The notes below the pieces were generated by a model. That model made no database searches, was not told the DNA's origin, and saw only the letters and a list, made by a program, of their open reading frames with translations. Made by a program: the position numbers and the translations under genes. This document shows, piece after piece, positions 26,338 through 35,793 of a DNA stretch of 64,000 nt; within the stretch, counting starts at the first letter, position 1, and every line of letters starts with the position of its first letter. The DNA is from Rhizobium etli 8C-3 (lineage in GTDB: Bacteria; Pseudomonadota; Alphaproteobacteria; Rhizobiales; Rhizobiaceae): assembly GCF_001908375.1 (NCBI RefSeq), contig NZ_CP017241.1, positions 2,049,001 through 2,113,000 of the forward strand, read 5' to 3'.

Positions 26338-26628
26338 TCATGCCGCCTTCACGAAATCGAGGGCGGAAACAGTGCGCTTCGGATCAATTTCATAGGTCTC
26401 GGCGGTCACGACCCCTTGCACGACGAAAGGGTCGGCGGCGACGCGCGCATCGTGCGCAGCACGACCTTCCCCATGAGCGATGATTGCGCCTCCCGCGGCG
26501 GACTGGAGCGAACCGACGCAGAGAAACACGCCATCGGCAAAACCGCGCGCGATCCAGGCATTATGCGCCGACATGAATTCCGGCGCGGCGGCGCGGTTCT
26601 CAGCAAATCTCAAGAAAGTGACGAACAT
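26338..26628 (-). CDS. YCII family protein
   Basis: A 96-residue protein with the small alpha/beta YCII (dimeric ferredoxin-like) fold: MFVTFLRFAENRAAAPEFM, then HNAWIARGFADGVFLCVGSLQ, GGAIIAHGEGRAAHDARVAADPFVV and the last strand. The conserved His of HNAWI and the Asp of ADPFVV are placed as in other members. YCII proteins act as small lyases or dehydratases in some pathways; the role here is unknown. It follows the tetR gene by nine bases and is almost certainly in the same operon, so the TetR regulator probably controls it. Confidence 0.85.
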   Translation of the reverse strand: MFVTFLRFAENRAAAPEFMSAHNAWIARGFADGVFLCVGSLQSAAGGAIIAHGEGRAAHDARVAADPFVVQGVVTAETYEIDPKRTVSALDFVKAA

Positions 26629-26637
26629 CGATGCTCC

Positions 26638-27225
26638 TTAATTACTGGAATTGCGGGGACCTTCTGGCAGGGATGCTAGCCAGTGCTCGATCCCAGCGAC
26701 TTCGTTGCAGATGAACGCCTCGTCCTTGAAGGCGGTCGCCAATACTGCCACCCCCTGCGACCAAGCCAAGAGATGCAGCGCCAGCACCTCTGCCCGATCA
26801 ACTGCACCAAGGGCACGGATCTGTACGGCGAGCCAGTCGCGAAACAGGCCAAAAATCCCCGTCGCGTGGACCTGCGCGGCGTGGTCCAGCTTGGCGAGTT
26901 CTGAGCACAGCGTTCCCACAGGGCAGCCGAAGTTCATGATCTGGCTTCGGTTGGCGATTAGCATATGAATGAAGGACAGTATGCGCTCGCGCGGACCTTC
27001 GTTCTCGGTTTGCCAGCTGTCGAGCATCGCGCGTGTCCGCTCCATTCGATGGGCAATCACGGCATCCAGTATGTCGTCCTTGGTCTTGAAGTGGTGATAG
27101 AAGTTCCCGCGCGAGATGCCTACGGCTGCGGCAATGTCGGCAAAGGACGTAGCCTCGAATCCGCTCTGGTAGAAGAGGACATCCGCCTCTTTGACAATCA
27201 GGTCACGGGTTGAGGGTGCTGGCAT
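26638..27225 (-). CDS. TetR/AcrR family regulator
   Basis: A 195-residue repressor. The N-terminal helix-turn-helix is RDLIVKEADVLFYQSGFEATSFADIAAAVGISRGNFYHHFKTKDDIL (about 6-52). The C-terminal ligand domain has the GCPVGTLCSELAKLD segment typical of the TetR_C subgroup that controls small oxidoreductase or YCII-type genes. The start is at 27225. A perfect 22-bp palindrome lies 31 bases upstream. The effector is unknown; thiol- or electrophile-responsive members share the central Cys residues (two here in CPVGTLC), which is only suggestive. Confidence 0.9.
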   Translation of the reverse strand: MPAPSTRDLIVKEADVLFYQSGFEATSFADIAAAVGISRGNFYHHFKTKDDILDAVIAHRMERTRAMLDSWQTENEGPRERILSFIHMLIANRSQIMNFGCPVGTLCSELAKLDHAAQVHATGIFGLFRDWLAVQIRALGAVDRAEVLALHLLAWSQGVAVLATAFKDEAFICNEVAGIEHWLASLPEGPRNSSN

Positions 27226-27255
27226 TCATTTTCCAGGTCCTGTTTGATATGAAAA

Positions 27256-27277
27256 AACTAGGACGATCGTCCTAGTT
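27256..27277. promoter_or_regulatory. Perfect 22-bp palindrome, TetR operator
   Basis: AACTAGGACGATCGTCCTAGTT is a fully symmetric 22-bp dyad just upstream of the tetR start. Size and symmetry suit two TetR dimers or one dimer on an extended site, so autoregulation of the tetR-YCII pair is expected. Confidence 0.75.
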
Positions 27278-27420
27278 CTGTCAAGACGAGAGCGTAAGGG
27301 GAGGCTCCTTGTCCCCCCGCGCCCTTCGCATACCGAATTGGACTTGCGACCTCAATCAACCCATTTTGCAAGGGTGGTTTGCGGTCCCACGGCTCGCAAT
27401 TCAGCGCTGAGAGCCTCTAT

Positions 27421-27600
27421 CTAAATGGCCTCCTGCCCTTGGAGGCGGTCACCGAATTTTCGGAAGTAGGCACGGGAGAACGCAGCAGAGCTGCCAGAAC
27501 CGACTTGCCGTGCCACGCCTTCACTTTGCCCCCTATGGACAGCTTCGGCCGAGCAATGATCAGGCGCCATTCCGTCAGGTATGACCGGCGCCCGTAACAC
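27421..27600 (-). pseudogene. Relic of an AraC-family regulator (C-terminal part)
   Basis: The minus strand retains pieces of an AraC helix-turn-helix in two frames. YLTEWRLIIARPKL (plus-strand 27539-27581) is the start of the domain. GVARQVGSGSSAAFSRAYFRKFG (about 27450-27518), in another frame, is its second helix-turn-helix. Joining them needs a frame change in between, and no N-terminal half is present upstream, where the LysE gene begins. It is a degraded fragment, not a working gene. Confidence 0.6.
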
Positions 27601-27601
27601 T

Positions 27602-28237
27602 TCAGGCAAGCAGAAGCCGTGCGGCAAAGCCGAGAACGACGGCGCCGAAGGCAATGACCAGCACCCCGGAAATGCGGCGGATCAGCAGCGTGAGATCGCT
27701 TGAAATCCTGTCGCGGGCGAGATTCACCGCCGCGCTCAGCGCCATCCACCACGCCATGGCCCCGAAAAACACGCCGATGACGATCGATGCCACCTCGGTG
27801 ACGGTATTGCCATCGACCAAACCAAGTCCAGCAAAGAGGGCTCCGAAGGACAGCAGCGCGCCGGGGTTCGAAATCGCCAGCAGAAAGGTCGAGGCGATCG
27901 TGCGCAAGAGATCGCGGGTACCGACCTGCAAGGCGCCGGCGGGCGGCGTCATGAGGTCGCGGATGCCGAGAAAGATCAAAAGCGCACCGCCGGCCGCGGC
28001 AATCGGTAGCGAATAGTCATCGACGATATCCGAAACCATCGCAACACCGGCGGCCGCGACTAGCCCATAACAGGCATCGCCAAGAGCGGCCCCAATGCCG
28101 ATCGCTGCACCCGATCCGAAACCTCGATGGAGGCTGCGGTTGATGCAGAGCGTCGCGATCGGTCCCGGCGGCACTGTGATGATGAGGCCGAGGAGCGCGC
28201 CTTTGGCAAAGAGCAGAAACAGCGTTTCGATGATCAT
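27602..28237 (-). CDS. LysE family translocator
   Basis: A 211-residue inner-membrane protein with six helices. It starts MIIETLFLLFAKGALLGLII and shows the family signature VPPGPIATLCINRSLHRGF. Further marks are the GAALGDACYG of helix 2, SNPGALLSFGALFAGLG and the final helix GVLVIAFGAVVLGF. LysE/RhtB proteins export amino acids or other small molecules; the substrate is unknown. It is downstream of sufA, separated by a strong terminator, so it is not part of the suf operon. Confidence 0.88.
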   Translation of the reverse strand: MIIETLFLLFAKGALLGLIITVPPGPIATLCINRSLHRGFGSGAAIGIGAALGDACYGLVAAAGVAMVSDIVDDYSLPIAAAGGALLIFLGIRDLMTPPAGALQVGTRDLLRTIASTFLLAISNPGALLSFGALFAGLGLVDGNTVTEVASIVIGVFFGAMAWWMALSAAVNLARDRISSDLTLLIRRISGVLVIAFGAVVLGFAARLLLA

Positions 28238-28271
28238 AAGGTAGAAACTGTTTCGCTGCCTGAAAGGGACA

Positions 28272-28308
28272 AATCAAAAACAACAAAGCCGCCATCGCTG
28301 GCGGCTTT
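28272..28308 (-). terminator. Rho-independent terminator of the suf operon
   Basis: On the minus strand AAAGCCGCC pairs with GGCGGCTTT (28285-28293 with 28300-28308) around a 6-base loop, followed by GTTGTTTTTGATTT. It lies 20 bases after the sufA stop and closes the suf operon. Confidence 0.85.
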
Positions 28309-28328
28309 CGGTCGCGGCCTTGAAGCGT

Positions 28329-28724
28329 TCAGTGCGCGGCGGGGACTACCGCGTCGCCGCGCGCGGCAAGTGCTGCGAGATCGGCAGGCTTGAGTTCGAC
28401 GGATTCGCCGCAGCCGCAGGCCGATGTCTGGTTCGGATTCGTGAAAGTGAAGCCCGAGCGCAGCGTCGTGGTCTCGAAGTCCATTTCCGTTCCAAGCAGA
28501 TAGAGGACTGCAGAAGGCTCCACCCAAACCTTCGCGCCGTCGCGTTCGATCAGGTCGTCCTTGGCATTGGGTTCGGTCACCAGCTCGATGGTATACTCCA
28601 TCCCGGCGCAACCGCCCTTCTTGATGCCGACACGGATGCCCTTGGCCTCCGGCCCCGAATTTTCAACGATTGCCTTCACGCGCGCCGCGGCCGTGCCGGT
28701 CATGCTCATCACTGCAAAGCCCAT
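28329..28724 (-). CDS. sufA: Iron-sulfur cluster assembly scaffold/carrier SufA
   Basis: The 131-residue A-type carrier receives clusters from SufBCD and passes them to apoproteins. The three cluster-ligand Cys are present: KKGGCAGMEY and the pair in ACGCGES near the C-terminus. Start at 28724 (MGFAVMSMTGTAAARV) behind GGAG; a start ten residues upstream adds unrelated sequence. It is the last gene of the suf operon, but a 317-base spacer separates it from the sufT-like gene. Confidence 0.93.
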   Translation of the reverse strand: MGFAVMSMTGTAAARVKAIVENSGPEAKGIRVGIKKGGCAGMEYTIELVTEPNAKDDLIERDGAKVWVEPSAVLYLLGTEMDFETTTLRSGFTFTNPNQTSACGCGESVELKPADLAALAARGDAVVPAAH

Positions 28725-29041
28725 CGGCTCATTCTCCTTCCACACCGGGGTCAAGATCCGGCGCTTCGTCCTTTTAATCTAGGCAGTTGTGCCTAATGCT
28801 TCAATCCCTTAATCAAGGGCGAATTCGTCCTGCGCCATTTCATTTGACACATGTCCTCTCAGCGCCAGAAGTTTGGGCGTTGAGGCAGAGCCAGAAACAG
28901 GAGCCAACTTGCGGGCGAGGAGTGAGCCGCTGCTTGCTCCGGGCCAAGGTACGTCGGAAAATTGCGACTTTCCTCGAGGCAAGGAAAGCTCTCGGTATCG
29001 GCCTTCTCCCATCGCACTCATTGAAGCCGGCCGCCCGCCCC
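28725..29041. other. Unusual 317-base spacer inside the suf operon, possible dispersed repeat
   Basis: All other suf gaps are at most 141 bases. This one holds small inverted repeats: TAGGCA-GTTG-TGCCTA (28780-28795) and CCCTT-AATC-AAGGG (about 28806-28819). A minus-strand frame through it has the composition of non-coding repeat sequence. It could be a rhizobial intergenic repeat inserted between sufT and sufA. I cannot verify copies elsewhere. Confidence 0.35.
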
Positions 29042-29422
29042 TCAATACCAGCCGACGGCCACCTGCGCCTCTTCCGACATGCGCTCTGGCGTCCACGGTG
29101 GATCGAATGTCATTGCGACCTCGACGCCTGATACGCCTTCGACGGCGCCTACAGCATTTTCGACCCAGCCCGGCATTTCGCCGGCAACCGGGCAGCCCGG
29201 AGCCGTCAGCGTCATGACGATCTTCACCATGCGGTCGTCTTCGATATCGATCTTGTAAATCAGTCCGAGTTCAAAGATGTCGGCAGGAATTTCCGGATCG
29301 TAGACGGTTTTCAACGCGCCGATGACGTCGTCGCTGAGGCGCGCCAGTTCATCGGCAGGAATGCTCGAGTGCACGATGCCGTCGCGCACGTCGATCTTCT
29401 GTTCGCTTTCGTCCAGGCTCAT
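29042..29422 (-). CDS. sufT: SufT-like DUF59 protein (SufX of the rhizobial operon)
   Basis: The 126-residue product has a MIP18/DUF59 fold: DDVIGALKTVYDPEIPADIFELGLIYKI, then MTLTAPGCPVAGEMP with the conserved Cys, and the end FDPPWTPERMSEEAQVAVGWY. Such proteins help cluster maturation or transfer. The start is the ATG at 29422 behind GAGGAG (MSLDESEQKIDV); longer frames into the overlap with sufS are not family-like. It follows sufS by 11 bases and corresponds to sufX in R. leguminosarum nomenclature. Confidence 0.88.
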   Translation of the reverse strand: MSLDESEQKIDVRDGIVHSSIPADELARLSDDVIGALKTVYDPEIPADIFELGLIYKIDIEDDRMVKIVMTLTAPGCPVAGEMPGWVENAVGAVEGVSGVEVAMTFDPPWTPERMSEEAQVAVGWY

Positions 29423-29433
29423 ACGGACACTCC

Positions 29434-30675
29434 TCATGCAAAGAACTTGCGCGCATATTCCAGCGCATCGGCCAAGGCATCGACCTCGGCACGTGTATTG
29501 TACATGCCGAAGGATGCACGGCATGTGGCGGTGACGCCGAAGCGTTTCAAGAGCGGCATGGCGCAATGCGTACCGGCACGCACGGCAACGCCCTGCCGGT
29601 CAATGACCATAGAAACGTCGTGAGCGTGAAGGCCGGCGAGTTCAAAGGCAAAAATGCTGCCTTTGCCGGGCGCCGTTCCGAAGACCCGCAGCGAGTTGAT
29701 CGACCGCAGCCGTTCGGCAGCATAGGCCGTCAGGTCGGCTTCATGACGCGAAATCGCCTCGCGGCCAACTTTCTCCATATAATCCAGCGCATAGCCGAGG
29801 CCGATCGCCTGAACGATCGGCGGCGTCCCGGCTTCGAAGCGATGCGGCGGGTCATTGTAGGTGACCTCATCCTCGGTCACTTCGAAGATCATCTCGCCGC
29901 CACCCTGGAATGGGCGCATCTCGCGAAGCCGGTCCTTCTTGCCATAGAGCACGCCGATGCCCGAAGGACCGTAAAGCTTGTGGCCGGTCATGACGTACCA
30001 ATCGCAGTCGATATCCTGGACATCGACCGGCAGGTGCACGGCACCTTGCGAACCGTCGATCAGGACCGGAATGCCGCGTTCATGAGCAATCCGGCAGACT
30101 TCCTTGACTGGAACGATCGTGCCAAGCGCATTCGACATATGCGTGATCGCGACGAGCTTGGTTCGCTCTGTGAGCCTCTTCTCGAAGTCCTCGATATGAA
30201 AGGCACCTTCTTCGTCCACCGGCACCCAGACCAGCTTGGCACCCTGCCGTTCGCGGATAAAATGCCAAGGGACGATGTTGGAGTGGTGCTCCATGATCGA
30301 GACGACGATCTCGTCATCCTCGCCGATCTTCGGCATGCCCCAGCCATGCGCGACCGTATTGATCGCCTCCGTCGAGGATTTCGTGAAGACAATGTCGTCG
30401 GTCGACGGTGCATTCAGAAAACGGCGCACCTTCTCGCGCGCCCCTTCGTAGGCTTCGGTTGCGGCATTGGAGAGAAAATGCAGGCCACGGTGCACATTCG
30501 CATACTCGGTCGAATAGGTCCGCGAGATGGCATCGATGACGGCCTGCGGCTTCTGCGCGGACGCGCCGTTATCGAGATAGACCAGTGGCTTGCCATAGAC
30601 CTCCCGCGCAAGGATTGGAAAATCCTTGCGGATGGCTTCGACGTCATAGGTGGCTGCCGGTGCTATCTTGTCCAT
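29434..30675 (-). CDS. sufS: Cysteine desulfurase SufS (type II, SufS1)
   Basis: The 413-residue PLP enzyme removes sulfur from cysteine for cluster assembly. The Schiff-base Lys is in YVMTGHKLYGPSG. The catalytic Cys is in RAGTHCAMPLL, as in E. coli SufS, and the type II end TCRASFGMYNTRAEVD is present. It starts MDKIAPAATYDVEAIRKDFPIL. It is the second desulfurase in the operon; the other (34426-35592) is of a different subtype. No SufE is adjacent. It follows sufD by 13 bases. Confidence 0.93.
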   Translation of the reverse strand: MDKIAPAATYDVEAIRKDFPILAREVYGKPLVYLDNGASAQKPQAVIDAISRTYSTEYANVHRGLHFLSNAATEAYEGAREKVRRFLNAPSTDDIVFTKSSTEAINTVAHGWGMPKIGEDDEIVVSIMEHHSNIVPWHFIRERQGAKLVWVPVDEEGAFHIEDFEKRLTERTKLVAITHMSNALGTIVPVKEVCRIAHERGIPVLIDGSQGAVHLPVDVQDIDCDWYVMTGHKLYGPSGIGVLYGKKDRLREMRPFQGGGEMIFEVTEDEVTYNDPPHRFEAGTPPIVQAIGLGYALDYMEKVGREAISRHEADLTAYAAERLRSINSLRVFGTAPGKGSIFAFELAGLHAHDVSMVIDRQGVAVRAGTHCAMPLLKRFGVTATCRASFGMYNTRAEVDALADALEYARKFFA

Positions 30676-30688
30676 GGCGTTTATCCGA

Positions 30689-31963
30689 TCAGGCGTATTT
30701 TTCGAGCCAGGCCGATATGACGCCTTCCAGCGCCTCGACCAGTGCTTCGTCTTCTAGTTCTTCGACGATCTCCGCAACGAAGGCATTGACGAGCATGGCG
30801 CGCGTCTTGTTCTCCGGAATGCCGCGCGCCATCATGTAGAAGAGATGATTGTCATCGATGTCGGTAACGGTCGCACCGTGGCCACACTGGACGTCGTCGG
30901 CGAAGATCTCAAGCTCCGGCTTTGTCGAGAAATCGGCGTCGTCCGACATCAGCAGCGTGTTGCAGGACATCTTAGCATCGGTCTTCTGCGCGTCGGGCGC
31001 AACCCGTATCATTCCCTGGAAGACCCCTTTGGCGCGGTCGAAGACGACATTGCGGATGACCTCCGTCGAACCGGTGTGCGGAACGTTGTGGCCAAGCACC
31101 ATCGTCACGTCGGTATGCGTATCGCCACCGAGCAGGTTGATGCCTCGGAGCGTCAGGTCCGCACCCTCGCCCGTGACCGCAATATGCAGTTCCTGGCGCA
31201 CGAGCTTTCCGCCAGCGTTGATGACAAAGAGCTTCAGCTTGGCATTGGCGCCGAGATCGATACGGATCTGGCCGAGGTGCGTGTCCTCGCGCCCTTGCTG
31301 CTGCAGGATGATCCAGGTAAGTTCCGTGCCCTCGCCGATCGTGATGTCACTGACATGGGACACGAGTGCAGCATCGCCGGTCACCGACAGGTGACGCTCG
31401 ATCACGGTCGCCTTGACGTTCTCGCCGAAGGACACGGGTAGCCGTGTATGGACCTGCCCGCCGGCGTGAACGACATCGATCTCCAGCGGCTTGTCGAGCT
31501 CGGTCGTTGCGGGAATATCGACGACATAGCCGTCGCGCACGAAGCTGCCATTGATGCGACCGATGGCGTCGTCCGCCCCGAGCGCGCCGAGCGCGGCCGC
31601 AGCCGAACCGTCGATCAGGCGTTGCGCATAGCTGGAAATTTCTACGTCGTGAGCTCTTGCGCTCGGGTCCGCATGGCCCTGCACGATGGAAAGAACCGAA
31701 GAACCTTCGATCAAGGGCTCGATCGCTTTCGAGGCGGCGTCACCGGCTGTGGCCGGCACCTCGCGCAGCAGGTTCTTGAGGTCGGTATAGTGCCAAGCCT
31801 CGATCCGTCGTGTGGGCAGGCCACCCTTCTTCAGGTCATCCAGCAGCCGGTCGCGGGTCGCAGTCACGGCGCCGTCGCCTGGCAGTTCGCCGAATTGATT
31901 GTTAAAAGCCTCAACCAGCGCCGCTTCCGCGGCAGTCAGGCGGCTCGTCGTCTGCATGTTCAT
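30689..31963 (-). CDS. sufD: Iron-sulfur assembly protein SufD
   Basis: The 424-residue subunit pairs with SufB and binds SufC to build the cluster scaffold. The N-terminal helical region (LTAAEAALVEAFNNQFGE, ALKR-like WHYTDLKNLL) and the long right-handed beta-helix are apparent, with FDRAKGVFQGMIRVAPDAQKTDA and the C-terminal CGHGATVTDIDDNHLFYMMARGI, which is shared with SufB. The region ends VSAWLEKYA-like. It follows sufC by 23 bases. Confidence 0.93.
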   Translation of the reverse strand: MNMQTTSRLTAAEAALVEAFNNQFGELPGDGAVTATRDRLLDDLKKGGLPTRRIEAWHYTDLKNLLREVPATAGDAASKAIEPLIEGSSVLSIVQGHADPSARAHDVEISSYAQRLIDGSAAAALGALGADDAIGRINGSFVRDGYVVDIPATTELDKPLEIDVVHAGGQVHTRLPVSFGENVKATVIERHLSVTGDAALVSHVSDITIGEGTELTWIILQQQGREDTHLGQIRIDLGANAKLKLFVINAGGKLVRQELHIAVTGEGADLTLRGINLLGGDTHTDVTMVLGHNVPHTGSTEVIRNVVFDRAKGVFQGMIRVAPDAQKTDAKMSCNTLLMSDDADFSTKPELEIFADDVQCGHGATVTDIDDNHLFYMMARGIPENKTRAMLVNAFVAEIVEELEDEALVEALEGVISAWLEKYA

Positions 31964-31986
31964 GAGACCCGTCCTTTCCGCCTGAA

Positions 31987-32742
31987 TCAGGCTGCCGCTC
32001 CGATGATGTCGGCGTAGCCGTTGGCTTCGAGCTCATGCGCCAGCGTCTTGTCACCGGACTTGATCACCTGGCCCCTATAGAGGACATGAACGGTGTCTGG
32101 AACGATGTAATCAAGCAGGCGCTGGTAGTGGGTGATGACGACCACCGCGCGGTCTGGCGAGCGCAACGCGTTGACGCCATCGGCAACGATCTTAAGCGCG
32201 TCGATGTCGAGGCCGGAATCGGTCTCGTCGAGCACGCAAAGCTGCGGCTGGAGCAGGGCCATCTGCAGGATTTCGGCGCGCTTCTTTTCGCCGCCTGAGA
32301 AGCCGACGTTCAACGGGCGCTTCAGCATCTCCGTATTGATCTGCAGCTTGCCGGCGGCGTCCTTGACGAGGCGCATGAAATCGGGCGTCTTCAGCTCTTC
32401 TTCGCCGCGCGCCTTGCGCTGCTCGTTCATCGCGACCTTCAAGAACTGCATGGTGGCGACGCCGGGGATTTCAACGGGATACTGGAAGGCCAGGAAAATG
32501 CCCTTGGCAGCGCGCTCGGCAGCGTCGAGCTCGAGGATGCTGTCGCCGTTGTAAAGAATGTCGCCTTCGGTCACTTCATAGTCTTCCCGACCCGCGAGAA
32601 TATAGGAGAGCGTCGACTTGCCAGAGCCGTTCGGGCCCATGATGGCAGCGACTTCCCCTGCCTTTACCGTAAGGTCCAGGCCGCGGATGATTTCGGTGCC
32701 GTCTTCGGCGATGCGGGCGTGCAGGTTTCTGATTTCAAGCAT
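31987..32742 (-). CDS. sufC: Fe-S cluster assembly ATPase SufC
   Basis: The 251-residue ABC ATPase drives conformational change of SufB-SufD. Walker A is GPNGSGKST at about 36-44; the signature is GFSGGEKKRAEI; Walker B is LCVLDETDSGLDID. The Q-loop and final H-loop (VVITHYQRLLDYI) are intact. It stands 72 bases downstream of sufB. Length is normal for the family (about 250). Confidence 0.95.
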   Translation of the reverse strand: MLEIRNLHARIAEDGTEIIRGLDLTVKAGEVAAIMGPNGSGKSTLSYILAGREDYEVTEGDILYNGDSILELDAAERAAKGIFLAFQYPVEIPGVATMQFLKVAMNEQRKARGEEELKTPDFMRLVKDAAGKLQINTEMLKRPLNVGFSGGEKKRAEILQMALLQPQLCVLDETDSGLDIDALKIVADGVNALRSPDRAVVVITHYQRLLDYIVPDTVHVLYRGQVIKSGDKTLAHELEANGYADIIGAAA

Positions 32743-32814
32743 GGTTATGTCCCATAAAAAGCAATCGTAGAATGGCGCGCCGCGCGCACCATCGCGTAGT
32801 CGTTTCGGTTGGCG

Positions 32815-34284
<1,470 letters not shown>

Positions 34285-34425
34285 GTCGTTCTCCAATCTC
34301 GCCGGCTAAAGGTCCGGCAGCTTGTCTTGGGGCAATTTTCCTTACCCCGTATGTAGGTGGCCAAAAGGCGCTTTTCAGCCCGATTGGCAAGCGGAAATTT
34401 GCGTTTCCGCAATTTAGTGAGGCCG

Positions 34426-35592
34426 TTAGGCCGCCTCTCCGGCCGGCCTGCACCGCCCGGCTATCGTCGCAAAGGCGGCGACGGCCCTGTCGATTTCCTC
34501 TTCCGTCGTCGCAAAACCGAGCGAGATGCGCAGCGCGCCCATTTTCGGGTCGCGACCCATGGCCACAAGAACATGGCTTTCGCCGACCTTGCCGGACGAG
34601 CAGGCGGAGCCTGCCGAAAGCGCAACGCCTTCCAGATCGAAGGCGATCTGGCCGGTCTCGGCCTTGAGACCTGGAAGCGTGAAAAAGCTCGTATTCGATA
34701 CCCGCGGCCCGTCCGCGCCATAAATCAGCAAACCGGGCGCTGCGCGTCGCATTCCGTCCTCAAGACGGGCACGAAGCCTTTCCAATCTGCTGTTACGCTC
34801 GTCAAACTCAGCAATCGCCGCGGCTGCGGCGGCACCGAAGCCAATAATGGCGACGGAATTCTCTGTCCCTGACCGGTGACCTTTTTCCTGGCCGCCACCG
34901 CGAATTAGCGGCCTCGGCATCAAAGCCTCCCCGCGCGAAACAAGCGCTCCGGCACCTTTCGGCCCGCCGAGCTTGTGCGAAGACACGATCAGAAAATCGG
35001 CACCGAGCTCGTTGATGTCGAGCTTCAGGCGTCCTGCTGCCTGCACCGCATCCACGATGAGAAGTCCACCGTACGTCTTTATGATCCTGGCGGCTTCGCG
35101 GACCGGCTGGACGATACCCGTCTCGTTGTTGACGAGCATGATGGCCACCATCGGCAAGCCCATCGCCCTGTCGTGCCCTGCAAGCAATCTTTCCAGCGCT
35201 GCCAGGTCCACGACACCTGAGGACGTAACAGGAATCTCGGTCGTCTTCTCAGCCAAAAAGCGCCCGCCTTCGCGCACTGCCGGATGCTCGATGGCCGAAT
35301 AATAGAGATGGTCGATGGCAAGCGGCGTGCGCCCCATGTGGAAATCCGGCGTCAGCACCATATTGGCCGCTTCCGTCGCGCCGCTGGTAAAGATCACATG
35401 TGCCGGATCGGCCGCGGTCAGCGTCGCAATCTGGCGGCGCGCACCTTCGATTGCAGCGCGAACGGCGCGGCCCTCGCCGTGAACAGAGTTCGGATTTCCA
35501 AACAGAGCGAGCGCGTTTAGAACCGCCTCGCGCGCTGCGGGATGCAGCGGCGATGTCGCATTCCAGTCAAGATAAAGGCGGGGCGTCGCCAT
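34426..35592 (-). CDS. sufS2: Cysteine desulfurase, NifS/IscS type (SufS2)
   Basis: A 388-residue PLP enzyme and the first gene of the suf operon. The start is the ATG at 35592 (MATPRLYLDWNATSPLHP). The frame continues open much further upstream but through the regulatory region. Type I features are the Lys in VSSHKLGGPKGAG and the mobile catalytic loop with Cys in LSAGSACSSGKVGESHV. It differs in class from SufS1 at 29434-30675. Two desulfurases of different types in one operon is the arrangement of R. leguminosarum sufS2BCDS1XA. A promoter with two iron-regulatory boxes precedes it. Confidence 0.9.
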   Translation of the reverse strand: MATPRLYLDWNATSPLHPAAREAVLNALALFGNPNSVHGEGRAVRAAIEGARRQIATLTAADPAHVIFTSGATEAANMVLTPDFHMGRTPLAIDHLYYSAIEHPAVREGGRFLAEKTTEIPVTSSGVVDLAALERLLAGHDRAMGLPMVAIMLVNNETGIVQPVREAARIIKTYGGLLIVDAVQAAGRLKLDINELGADFLIVSSHKLGGPKGAGALVSRGEALMPRPLIRGGGQEKGHRSGTENSVAIIGFGAAAAAAIAEFDERNSRLERLRARLEDGMRRAAPGLLIYGADGPRVSNTSFFTLPGLKAETGQIAFDLEGVALSAGSACSSGKVGESHVLVAMGRDPKMGALRISLGFATTEEEIDRAVAAFATIAGRCRPAGEAA

Positions 35593-35699
35593 GCTCTTTT
35601 GTCCTGCGCTTGATCCTGCTAGGCTGCCACGGTTCATTTTCCTTGAAATTTCCGCCGGGCTTGCCTTATGACACGTCCACGATGCGTGGATCGCATGCA

Positions 35700-35720
35700 A
35701 GTTTCGAATTGTTCTAAACT
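35700..35720. promoter_or_regulatory. Irr-type iron control element (ICE)
   Basis: AGTTTCGAATTGTTCTAAACT is an imperfect dyad that matches the ICE consensus TTTAGAA-N3-TTCTAAA with one mismatch. It lies just downstream of the predicted -10 of the suf promoter. Irr binding there would repress transcription under iron limitation or in response to haem. A second dyad, TTCTAAA-N6-TTTAGAA, partly overlaps. Confidence 0.6.
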
Positions 35721-35722
35721 GC

Positions 35723-35751
35723 GTTTTAGAAAAGCTGACAACGTTCGTCAA
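35723..35751 (-). promoter_or_regulatory. Predicted suf operon promoter
   Basis: On the minus strand TTGACG (35746-35751) and TAAAAC (35723-35728) are 17 bases apart, about 130 bases before the sufS2 start. The RirA-type box overlaps the -35 element and the ICE lies at the start region, as expected for dual iron repression. Confidence 0.55.
35736..35750. promoter_or_regulatory. RirA-type IRO box
   Basis: TGA-CAACGTTCG-TCA is an exact TGA-N9-TCA, the IRO-box consensus for RirA in rhizobia. It overlaps the predicted suf -35 region. Being symmetric, it could also serve the divergent hydrolase gene, whose start is 44 bases away. Confidence 0.6.
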
Positions 35752-35793
35752 GTCTAAGCAGCAGGGACGCGAAAATAAAAACCCGGAGTACCA

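Noticed and set aside
25757..26395. Plus-strand 212-residue frame in the spacer after the broken methyltransferase
   Set aside because: No family motifs, atypical composition and it runs across the antisense strand of the flanking genes.
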